From Cochliopodium minus (taxonomy: Eukaryota > Discosea > Himatismenida > Cochliopodiidae): DNA of 53,731 nt. Position 1 is the first letter of the stretch. Every line of letters starts with the position of its first letter. The notes under the pieces are model-generated. The model searched no databases. It saw only the letters and a list, made by a program, of their open reading frames with translations, and was not told where the DNA came from. Positions 32,564 through 42,737 of the stretch are shown piece by piece. Where the stretch lies: contig JAMYWO010000063.1 of NCBI GenBank assembly GCA_024220525.1, forward strand, positions 23,645-77,375, written 5' to 3'. The position numbers and the translations under genes were made by a program.

Positions 32564-34975
32564 TTAGTCATCTTCATCACTCTCATTCATATAACCTTCA
32601 GAATAAGACCCAAATAAACCCAATAATTGTTGATAAGAGAGTTTAAACTTTTTGATAATTTTTTCTTTCATGGATTTTGACTTGAAATTCTTTGTCGATC
32701 AACAAAATTCTCGAAATTAAGTACTGTATCATTTCAATGGTACTATTCATTCCTAATATCACTTTAGATAAACAAAATATGTCCAAATCAGCTTTATTTT
32801 CAACAAAAAATTTGATGGTTTCTAAATCAACGTCTTCATTTCCACAAATATCAGAAAACCCCGAATTTAAATCTGCTTTATTTTCAAAAAGATACTTGAT
32901 CAATTCTAAATTTGGTAATAGGGAAAAGGAGATAGAGAGAGATGTCGTTGAGAATATTGAGATGGAAAGTTAGGATCAGATTTGTTATCAATCAAAAGTT
33001 TGATTACTTCCATGTTTTTTTGACTTTTATTGCACAATAAAGAGGAGAAACATTCATACTGTCCCAATCTAAATTGCTTTTAGAATCAATTAAATACTTG
33101 ATGACTTCATAAAATGTATTTTTGTCATTTTCTACCAAATGAGATAAAGGAATTCTCCTGTTTTGATCGAGACTGTTAATTTCAGATTTGTTCTCAACCA
33201 AATATTTTATTGTACCAAGAGTGATTTTTTTGTTTTCACAAGCTGTGTGTAGAGGAGTACTTTTTAGTTTACTTTTGGAATTAAGATCAGACTTATTATC
33301 AATCAAATATTTCACCGACTCAAGAGTGATTCCTTTGTTTTTACAAGCAAGATGAAGAGGAGTGAAATGATTGGAAGTTTTTAGATTCAAATCACTGTTA
33401 GAATCTACTAAATATTTCACCATTTGGGAACTAACTTGATCGCTCAACAAAATAAAACAAAGTGGGGAAAATTTTGTTATTGGATCGCATAAATTTAAAT
33501 CAGCTTTGCTCTCAATCAAAAAATTGAAAATTTCAGTACTTAAATTATTATTTTCAAACGCATGATGAAATGCAGTTTTATCTTCATAGTCAATTTGATT
33601 CACGTCCAATTTTTGGTTTACAAGAAATTTTATCATACCAATATGAATCGTTTCTATTTTGCAAACATTGTGAAGAAAATAATCCTCTTTTGATATTTCG
33701 CACTTGCTTTTAATCAAATATTTCACTATTTCTTTTTTTTAAAAAAATTAAATAAGAAGATCCATTTTTTATCAAAAAAAAATTAAATGTGAGGAAGATC
33801 TATTTTTTTAAAAATAAAAATATAGGGATGTCCAAATATATTACAACAGTTCAAATTTTGTTAGTAAAAATTTTATATCCGCTAACAATTTTGGACATGT
33901 CTAATAAAAATACCTATTTTCAGATGAGAATGGGATTGGTATGATAGCATTGAATGAATTGACTGAGGAATATTTAATTTGAGAAGGTCTAATTCAGATT
34001 TGCTTTCCACCAAATACTTGATTATTTCAAACAATTTTTTGGTGAGAGGTTTATCCAAGAAAACTTGGTAGATTGGAACACAAAAATGTTTATCGCAATA
34101 ATTAACATCTGCTTTGTTTTCAATTAAATATCTCACAATTTCAATAGAAGCGCTCTTTGAATTTTTTAAATAAGATGAAATGAAATTGGGCAGTTCATTT
34201 ATACTCGAATTAAGTTCAGATTTGTTTTCAATAAAGTATTTCACATGTTCTAATTTACAATTTCCGTTTTGGAGCAAATAATGGAGATGGGTCATATTGT
34301 CTCTATCTCTACCTGTGTTTAAAAGACCAACTTTTGATTCTATCAATAATTTCACAACGCCAAAATCAAATTTCTTTTTGCTGAGTTCCAAGCATAAAGA
34401 CTCGGACATATTACTTTGTGTTCCCAATAAAGCTTTATGTTCCAACAAAAACTCTAAATCACTCCGACTTTTATTCTGATTTATAGCACTCATAATCAAA
34501 CTCTTTTCTGATGCATTATTTTAAATGTTTTTTTAAAAAAAGATTTCATAAAATATATTTATTGTTGAATTAAAAATTGTCAGTAAATTACTTGCAATTT
34601 TTTTGTCCAATATTTTACGAATAGGAAAAACACCCAAATCTTCACAAAGTTTTTTCCTGTACGTTTCTGTAACATAATAAAAAATGAGCATAAATAAATA
34701 AATAAATATAAAATGTATTCAAACCTATTTTCACAAAATATTTTGCATCATACTCTTCTTTTTTTCTCAATTTTTTCTTGAATCCCTCGTTCCTTTTGAA
34801 GTTGAATGGGATTGATTTCTTGATTGGATGATTGTAAATTCTTGAGAAATTGATTTTCATTCTTTAGGATTTGATTCTCTAGTTTATATTTTTCAATCTC
34901 TTTCATCAATTCCTCAATTCTATCCTTCATTCTATTTTGATTTTCCAATTTTATTTTATTAATATTCAAATCCAA
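32564..34975 (-). CDS. coiled-coil ankyrin-repeat protein with several frameshifts
   Basis: Starts at ATG 34975 with a coiled coil (MKDRIEELMKEIEKYKLENQ), then about ten ankyrin units with the signature YLIDNKSDLN/YLVENKSEIN, and an acidic C-terminus ending SEGYMNESDEDD at 32564. Introns near 34675-34724 and between 33727 and 33900 join in phase. The reading frame breaks about four times: at the A7 run (plus strand T7, 34759-34765), near 33014-33023, near 32970 and near 32705-32715. Each shift of one base restores a sensible ankyrin chain. This is either a young pseudogene or homopolymer sequencing error; other genes here show far fewer breaks. Ankyrin repeats mediate protein binding; partner unknown. 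It is related to the ankyrin exon of the ROCO gene and to the pseudogene at 40288. Confidence 0.65.
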
Positions 34976-35235
34976 AATTTATAAACAAAGAGAAACCAAA
35001 AGAATTCGCCAAGATGACAAAAACCAACAATATAAATTATTTTTCAACTTAAAGCCACAGCTTTACCAAATCAACTTTGCAAGAAAAATTTTTTTTTTTG
35101 AAATTCATCAGTTAAATGTTTTTTTCTTAGTAAAAATTAGTTTCATGTATCAGGTTCACCATGGGTTTAAATTAACCCAATTTCAGAAAAAATTAAATTT
35201 TTTTTTTAATAGTCATTATCAAAAATCAATTCATT

Positions 35236-37615
35236 TTATTGAGCATATTTTTGAATCAATTGCAAAACATCAGGGTACATTTGGACATAGGCCTCTGTAC
35301 ACCAACAAAAATCAAGATGTGCTTTTTTTTTTGAAAGGTGAAAAAAAAAAATAACTTTTTAAAAAAGGAGCGATATTAATATATGTTATTATACCATATG
35401 ACGGAAGTTGTTTCCAAAAAACTAAGTTGGGGATATGAGGTACTAAATGAGCAACATCAACAGGGTCTTTTTTTTAAAAAAAAAAAATAACCAAAAAAAA
35501 GTTAAGAAATGATAGATTACCCGCAAGCTCGTCTTTTCCACCCGAAAACAAGGCGATGGGGAGGTTAGGAAGTTTGATATAATCGTAAAGTGGAGCAGTG
35601 GATTGGTTACTAGTTGAAATAAAAAAATTTAAATGAGATCTGAATAATGTCACAATAAAAAAACAAGAATAAATGAAAAATGAAATAATTAAAAAACAAA
35701 AAAATAAATCAAAAATAATAATGATGAAAATAAATAGAAATATATTTTACTAGTGTTGTTGGTTTCCCTCCTTCCCGTAATCGTACATTTGAAAAAGCCC
35801 AGAATTTACTTCTTGAGACCACTAAAAAAAAAATTAATAAAAAAATTTTTGGATTGATTTGTCAAAAAGATACATGAGCCATGTTTTGCACGCTTGTTCC
35901 ACCACTTTCAAAGGAAATATTAAAATGAAAAAATTAGAAAATTTTTAAGAAAATACGGTTCGTGTGCAACCACAACAGGCATTCTACTCAGTTATTAAAC
36001 AGAATCAATAAAAGAAAAAAAGGATTGAAAAAAAACTTTGACCTGGTATCATTAAACGCACCTTTGTGGCGACCACTATAAATAAAATATTTTTAATTTA
36101 ATTTATGATTAAAGATTTTTCTATTTACCATATTGCTTCAATGACATTTGCACTAAAAAATTTTTTAAAATAGATTAAATAAAATAGTAGTTGTATAAAT
36201 ATCTACCAACATTCTTCACATTCAAAGCAAGCTAGTTCGAAAATTTTTTTGGCCTTTGAAAGGATCCAAAAAAGATTTAACCCCAAGCAACTCAAAGATG
36301 ACATCGATATGCAATTCTGTAAGGGAAAAAAAATAATAGAATTCAAATAAAAAATTTGAAAAAATAATGAAATAAAAATTTTAAAAGGAAATAAAAGAAA
36401 TATTTAATTATTGTACCCGCCAAAATCTTCAAGAAAGTGTTGGAAATATACTTAACTGTTGCTACGGGACCAAAACCTATGAAAGTTGTCAAACTATTTG
36501 CGATGGATGGGTCGAGTATTAATCCTAATTTAAAATAAAAAATAAAAAATAAAAATAAAAATAAAAATAAAAATAAAAACAAAAATAAAAATAAAAATAA
36601 AAAATAATAAATAAAAAATAAGAATAAAAAAAAATAATCAGAAAAAATTTTTACCGGCAAAAGCTGTTCATTTAATTATAGAAAAGAAGATTAAAAAAAT
36701 ATTTTCTCTTGTGTTTTTGTTTACCCTGTAATGTCCCTTGAGAATGCCCAATGTAAGTGATCTTCTCGTACTTTGTGAAATTTTTTACGTAGGAAATTTG
36801 GGTTGGAAAGTCATATTTAGCCATTTCATCAAAAGAGAATTCCCAAAATTCTAAATTTAAAATAAAACCAAAAAAAAAATTTAAAAATTTTTTTTACCCT
36901 TTGTTGTATCATTGTAATTTAAATTTCTGTTAGAGTAGCGGTTTCCTTGTTTAATATTTAAATAAGTAGTGAAAAAACAGATACAAGAGTGTTACCTCTG
37001 TTGTTCCCCATCCATACGTCGTAGCCAGAATCTGCGAGAATGTATGAAAGAGACTCATATGGTTCATTTACGATCCAAGTGAAAGAAGAATCCAAAAGGC
37101 CGTGTTGGAGCTGTTTAAAAAAAGAAATTGAATGAAAAAATGAGATTGGAGTAAATTATTATGTTGGAAATAATGATTATAATTTGAAATTTAAAATGAA
37201 TAGATCTGGAATGAAATTGAATATCATTTTTCATTGAAATCATTTTTAAAAAGTTTTTTTACCATCACTGGCTTTCCATTTGGTTTGGTTGAATTTCTTC
37301 CAAATGGAATTCTGAACATTGTGAGAACATAATTATCAGGAGTTGTAACATAATGGGTTTCGATTGGATATCCTGAAAAAAAAATTTAAAAACAATTTAT
37401 TTAATCAAACCACCAGCTTAAAATATTGGGAAATTTAAAAATAAATTTTATGAACCATTATAATCGCATTATATTCATTCATGAAATTGATTATGTAGTT
37501 ATAAAAATAAAATCTTACCATGTCTTGCCACAATTTGGGTAAAATTCAAATTCTCATCGGGAGAAACACAAAATACAAGAGATATGAAAAGAAATAATAT
37601 CAAAATAACTCTCAT
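35236..37615 (-). CDS. lysosomal acid lipase (LIPA family)
   Basis: Sixteen exons in matching phase: 37615-37519, 37372-37263, 37110-36996, 36945-36898, 36850-36725, 36663-36655, 36524-36417, 36316-36207, 36152-36129, 36075-36043, 35986-35957, 35904-35874, 35821-35751, 35609-35521, 35466-35395 and 35321-35236; about 385 residues. An N-terminal signal peptide ([18 protein letters not shown]) directs secretion to the lysosome/phagosome. Family motifs: [30 protein letters not shown], the nucleophile in [12 protein letters not shown], the acid in GGKDELAD and the histidine in HLDF. It should hydrolyse triglycerides and sterol esters. Exon 8 carries one extra base near 36251-36255 (reading GGCC), which shifts the frame; without it the chain continues to [14 protein letters not shown] and fits the phase of exon 9. 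Exons of 9 and 24 bases are notable. Confidence 0.88.
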
Positions 37616-37846
37616 TTTTTTTAATTTTATAAAATTTGCCATCTTTTTTCTAATTTCGTAAAAAATTTGAACATTTCTATAGCAAAGAAACAATTTGAAC
37701 GGATTAAATAAAGAAAACATTTTACCCAGTAAAGTCAAACATCTCAAAGTAATATTCTTTTATTTTAAGAATATTCTTTTGATATTTATTAAAAATATAT
37801 TATAATAAAATAAAAAAAATAAAAAAAAACTAATTCTAGTGTAAAA

Positions 37847-39077
37847 ATGAAAGCAATCTTGATTTTGTTCGTATTATTTGCATTTGCTGTCTATGCTGCA
37901 CCACAAAAAGATTTCGTAACACGCCAATTCGAATCTTTCAAACTCAAATTCGCAAAAAATTATAAATCTGATGAAGAAGAGCTCATGAGACTCAAAATCT
38001 TCAGAAAGAACCTCAAAAAAATCGCAAACATGAACATGAACTCTTTGGGACAAAATAACTTTGGAGTCACCCAATTTGCAGATTTGACCCCATCTGAATT
38101 CTCTCACTTGTATTTGATGCCAAACAGACCTACCCCAGAAATTAAAGACGAGAAAGTACTTCAACAAAACATGAGTGTTAAATTGCCAACTGCTTGGGAT
38201 TGGAGAACTGATGTAATTATAAATAAAATTTTTTCTCTAGATATTAATTATCTCTTTGATTTTTATTAGGGTTTGAAAAATGGGTATGTCATATTTTTCT
38301 TGATTGATTTTTTAAAACTTATTTTATTCTGAAGAGTATCTGCAATTACAGCAGTATATAACCAAGGGTAAAAAAAATTAATAATTTTCAAAAGAAATTT
38401 AATAAATTATTATATTTAATCTTCAAGACAATGTGGATCATGCTGGGCTTTCAGTGCAACTGAACAAACTGAATCCATGGAATTCTTGGAAGGAAATGCA
38501 GGAGCACAACCACACCACCTTTCCATGCAACAAGTTGTTGATTGTGATACCAAGGCTTATGGATGTAACGGAGGATGGACATATGTTGCATATGAATACA
38601 TCATTAAAGCTGGAGGTTATGATTCCCTCGAATCTTATCCTTATACCGCTGTCGATGGAACCTGCAAGTATAACAAAGATAACGTACAAGCAAGAATCTC
38701 CGACTGGAAATATATCTCCAAAGATAAAGATGAGACCGCAATGAAGAACTATATCGGAACCACCGGACCTTTGTCCATTTGTGTTGATGCATCTGTAAAA
38801 ATTATTATTTCATCCTTTATCACATTTTATTAATACCTTTCTTTTATAGTCATGGCAATACTATACCGGAGGTGTCCTTAAAACCTGCGGTAAGACTATT
38901 GATCATTGTGTTCAACTTGTTGGTTATACTACTTCCAACGGTGTTGAAGCTTGGGTTGTAAGAAACTCTTGGGGTACCTCTTGGGGTCTTTCTGGATATA
39001 TTCTTTTGGAATATGGAAAGGATATGTGCGCTATCGCTCAAGTTGCTACCACTGTTACTACTGCTAAATCCGCTTAA
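37847..39077 (+). CDS. papain-family cysteine protease (cathepsin L-like)
   Basis: Five exons: 37847-38212, 38270-38283 (14 bases), 38335-38367, 38428-38794 and 38850-39077, 335 residues. A signal peptide (MKAILILFVLFAFAVYAAP) is followed by an I29 inhibitor prodomain with an ERFNIN-like helix (RLKIFRKNLKKIANMN) and FADLTPSEF. The mature enzyme begins around LPTAWDWR and has CGSCWAFSA (catalytic Cys), GCNGG, IDHCVQLVGY (catalytic His) and VRNSWGTSWG (Asn). It is a digestive endopeptidase of the phagolysosome. The next gene upstream on the other strand is an acid lipase, so the pair share an intergenic promoter of 231 bases and perhaps regulation. Confidence 0.95.
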
Positions 39078-39333
39078 ATTGATTCTTTACATTTTTGACA
39101 TTAAACCTTAAAAAAAAAGAAATTTCTTTTCAAATATTCTTCAACTTCAAATTGTTCAATATCACAAATAAGAATAGGATACAAAAAGTGAGTTGACATG
39201 TCAAAAAAAATTTTTCATGAAATAGATTTTAATAAGAATTTTGATAATAATAAGGATCTTAGCTCATGAGGATTATGATCCTCTTTTCAATAATTCTCTC
39301 AAATAAATAAAATTAAAAAAAAAAAATTGATAG

Positions 39334-39988
39334 ATGGATAACCAACACGAACTTATTAATGATGTAGAATCTGTATTATTCAGCGAGGAGCAAATTAAAG
39401 AAAAAATTTTAGAATTGGGAAATAGAATATCTAATGATTATAAGGATAAAAAGCCTATTTTATTGGGTATTTTGAAGGGTTCTTATGTATTCCTTTCTGA
39501 TCTTGCAAGAAAGGTTTCTATCAATCACAATATTGAGGTAAAAAAAAATAATTTATGCTTTCCAATATTTTTTTTATAATAATTTATATTTCTCCTCTAA
39601 CTTGTATATTTAATTGTATCTTTATTTTTAGTTCATGGCAGTATCCAGCTATGCAAATCAAAGTCAAACCACTGGTAATGTAAAAATAGAATTGGATTTG
39701 AGAACGAATATCGAGAATAGACACGTAATCATCGTAGAAGATATCTTAGATTCTGGATTGACCCTAAAAAATTTGATCGAGACATTATCCACCAGAAAAC
39801 CTGCTTCATTGGAGATCGTCGTTTTGTTGAGGAAGCCAAAATGTGTCAAGACTGAAGTAAATCCTAAATATCTTGGTTGGGATATCGAGCCTCATTTCGT
39901 TGTTGGTTATGGACTTGATTATGCAGAGACTTATAGATCCTTGCCTTTCCTCGGGATCTTAAAGAAATCTGTTTATTCAAACAAATAA
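39334..39988 (+). CDS. hprT: hypoxanthine phosphoribosyltransferase
   Basis: Two exons, 39334-39537 and 39632-39988, 186 residues, the size of bacterial-type Hpt enzymes (about 180). It converts hypoxanthine or guanine plus PRPP to IMP or GMP in purine salvage. Motifs: ILLGILKGSYVFLSDLARK, FMAVSSY, the PRPP loop VIIVEDILDSGLTL, KYLGWDIEPHFVVGYGLDY and YRSLPFLGIL. The PRPP loop reads LDSGLT where many enzymes have IDTGLT, a conservative change. The short form is typical of bacteria and of several amoebae, so ancient transfer is possible, but base composition and an intron are like those of its neighbours. Confidence 0.93.
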
Positions 39989-40287
39989 TTTATTAAAATC
40001 AATTCAATTGACTTTTATGATTGATAAGATGGTGATTGTTTTTATTAAACCATTTCCAAAAAATTATATATCAATAAATAAAAATGAAAAGGGATCAAGA
40101 ATATGGAAAAAAAAAAAATATGGATAAATTTGAAGCTGAAAATGAGATTATTTCTATTTCTTCCAAGAATGATGAAGAATAAAATTGAACAATTGATGAA
40201 AGAGACAACCTTTGAAGATTGAGAATATAAACTCAAATTATCTTGAAATTAAAATTAATTTTATATGGAAATGAGAAGGATTCAAAT

Positions 40288-41640
40288 ATGAAAATAATCC
40301 AGAGGTTTTCATTTTCAACAATCCAAAGAGATCTTCTTGTTCTCATTTGTTCAAATTAGGACATTGAATGCTTGAGTAGAATGAGTTGTGTGAAAAAACA
40401 CTGGAATCTAAAACTACAAACAGAAAAAGTAAGTTTTATTTTGTTTAAATAAAAAAAACTTTAAAAAATTGATAATTTTTAGATTGGGAGAAATTTATTT
40501 TTAGTATGTCAAAATATGAAAAATATAAAAAAGAATACAGTGCAAAATATTTTGTGTAAATGGGTATCAACGACTTTTAAAATTTATAGATTTTGACGTT
40601 TTAAATATTAAAGAAAACTATGGAGTGAAGATTTGTGAAAATTTAGGCAATATTTCTTTAAACAAAATTTTAAAGAAAAAAATTGGTTGTTTTTATTAAT
40701 TTTTAATTTTTGAAACAACATTTATTTTCAAAAAAAAAAAATAAAAAATCAGATCTTCAAAGAAATGTAATTTCTTCGTCTCTTGTACAAAATCAGAGTG
40801 TAGAAGATCTCAAATTTTTGTTGGAGCACAAAGCACACTTAAATATTGAAAGTGAAGCAGAACATGATGACCTTTGTTTATAGAAATCAAAAAAAAAAAA
40901 CGATAAATTTTGAGAACATTTCCCTTGAAATGGTGAAGTTTTTGGTCGAAAACAAAGTGGATATTAATTATTTTGATAATTACAATACTCTTTTACCTAT
41001 TTTTCGAATTTGCTCGATTTATTTCAACAGAAAAAGATTTGAGATTATAAAATACTTAGTTGAAAATAAATGCAGTTTTGTCATTCCCGAAATCTATAGA
41101 GAGATTTGTAAATCTCCTCTTCATATCTCTCAATACCCTCAATCAATTTTGAAATTAGTTAAAAAATTTTTTAAAAAAACAGAAACAATGAAATATTTGA
41201 TTGATAATAAATGTCAAATATATTTTAACGAAAATCTGCTTCACATTGTTTGTAATATCGCTTCAATTCATATCGACAAATGAAATATTTGAAAATCAGA
41301 AATTAGACGTAAATGGTTTGGAGGTGAACAATAGTTCTCCTTTTCAATGTGCGCTTGAAAATAAAAATGTCAATTTCGAATGTGGAAATAAAAATATCAC
41401 ACAAATTACTAAAATAATTGGTTGAAAGCAAATCCAATTTAAATTTGTTGTGCTTTAGGATATCAAGAATTTGGCGCTCTTTCACCTACTCCTTTTCAAT
41501 TGAGTCCGGAACATCCTGATTTGGAATTGATAAAAATTTTCTTTGAAAATAAAGATTTAAATTCTGCGTTTTCTGATTTGTGCGGAAATGAAAAGTAAGT
41601 TTGGAAATAATCCAATTTTTTGTAATAGAAATTCTCAAGT
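40288..41640 (+). pseudogene. F-box/ankyrin pseudogene, inverted paralog of the 32564-34975 gene
   Basis: An F-box reads from ATG 40288 (FSFSTIQRDLLVLICSN, in-frame TAG, DIECLSRMSCVKKHWN) to a donor at 40429, then an exon from 40483 (IGRNLFLVCQNMKNIKK). After a one-base shift at a T run (40591-40594) comes ENYGVKICENLGNISLNKIL, followed after an intron-like gap by EDLKFLLEHKAHLN (around 40800), LEMVKFLVENKVDINYF, MKYLIDNKC, ENQKLDVNGLEVNN and LELIKIFFENKDLNSAFSDL (41512-41570). These line up in order with CEDLGVFPIRKIL, DLEFLLEHKALL, VKYLIKSKCEI, NQKLDVNQ and LELIKYLFENKADLNSGFSD of the minus-strand ankyrin gene. Several stops and frame changes interrupt the copy. The exact right end is unclear. 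Confidence 0.75.
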
Positions 41641-41891
41641 TTTTGCTTGCTAGTATTTTGATGGTTGATTATCTGTTTGTAATGCAAGAACTCCAGAAAC
41701 AATATCAGCCTTAAATTCAGAAACACATATTATAAACATTGACGATATCAGTTATTATGAATAAATGAAATCTCTTTTTTAATGTGAGTTTGATCATACA
41801 TACTTTATAAACTTCAAATAATCAAAACAACTTCAAATAATCAAAACACTAACATTAATGACGGATTTTTATTTATAAATTTTTTTTTTTT

Positions 41892-42358
41892 TCAAAGAAT
41901 GTAATAATCATCAGCAGACTCTTTTACAGGGTTCCAATACTTTGAAAAAGCGCTGTTTTTGTCCTGAACGGTGTAATAATTAATGACAGCGTTCTGAGTG
42001 CAATAAGGAGGTCGAATAACAAAGTGGAGCTGGTTTTTGTCACGCAAGTAGTCGGGGAGGGAGCTGTAAGGTGGAGCCACTTTTTTCGGCTCGATTTTCG
42101 AGTGTCTTATGAGCCCTTGGTTGTTCAAGAAAGCTATGGTGAAAGATCCATCGTTCGATGCTTGGGAATTTCTGTTAAATTTAAAAAAATTTAAAAAAAA
42201 AATAATAATTTTAAATTTAATAATCTAGTAAATTAGATTTAATAATTTTAACAATTAAATAAAAAAAAGATTCGAGGTAAATTTAACAAAAAGAATGGTT
42301 ATTACCTGATAATAAATGATCCATGCCTTTGCCCAGTCAGCAAAGAGTTACAAGTTTC
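41892..42358 (-). CDS. C-terminal SH2 domain and tail of a STAT, 5' missing
   Basis: Exons 42358-42306 and 42171-41892 join in phase (AG|A) to 110 residues. The fragment begins ETCNSLLTGQRHGSFIIR, the start of an SH2 domain with the phosphotyrosine-binding arginine, continues GSFTIAFLNNQGLIRH, SSLPDYLRDKNQLHFVIRPP, and ends in a tail with several tyrosines (NYYTV, KYWNP, ADDYYIL) that could be the phosphorylated site. It starts at an acceptor in phase 0 with no ATG, and 158 bases further right is an N gap. It is most likely the missing end of the STAT gene at 18688-21747, which stops at a donor in phase 0. Confidence 0.82.
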
Positions 42359-42516
42359 CTTTGTAATTAATTTTTTTTTAAAATTTTTTTATTTTTTTAA
42401 TTTTATTTTTCATACAATATTAATTTTTTTATTTTTTAATTTTTTTTTTCTCACTTTATTTTTATTTTATTATTTACAAACTATTAAAGTTATTAGAATC
42501 CTCATTTTTATACTTG

Positions 42517-42737
42517 NNNNNNNNNNNNNNNNNNNNNNNNNNNNNNNNNNNNNNNNNNNNNNNNNNNNNNNNNNNNNNNNNNNNNNNNNNNNNNNNNNNN
42601 NNNNNNNNNNNNNTAAAAAATAAAAAATAAAAAATAAAAAATAAAAAATAAAAAATAAAAAATAAAAAATAAAAAATAAAAAAAATAAAAAATAAAAAAT
42701 AAATAAATTAAAATAAAAAATAAAAAAAAATGATTAC
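42517..42737. other. 97-base N gap and TAAAAAA microsatellite
   Basis: N from 42517 to 42613, then TAAAAAA repeats to about 42700. Left of it is a STAT fragment lacking its 5' part; right of it is a ROCO gene lacking its 3' part, both on the minus strand. Being different proteins, they cannot be two halves of one gene. Confidence 0.9.
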
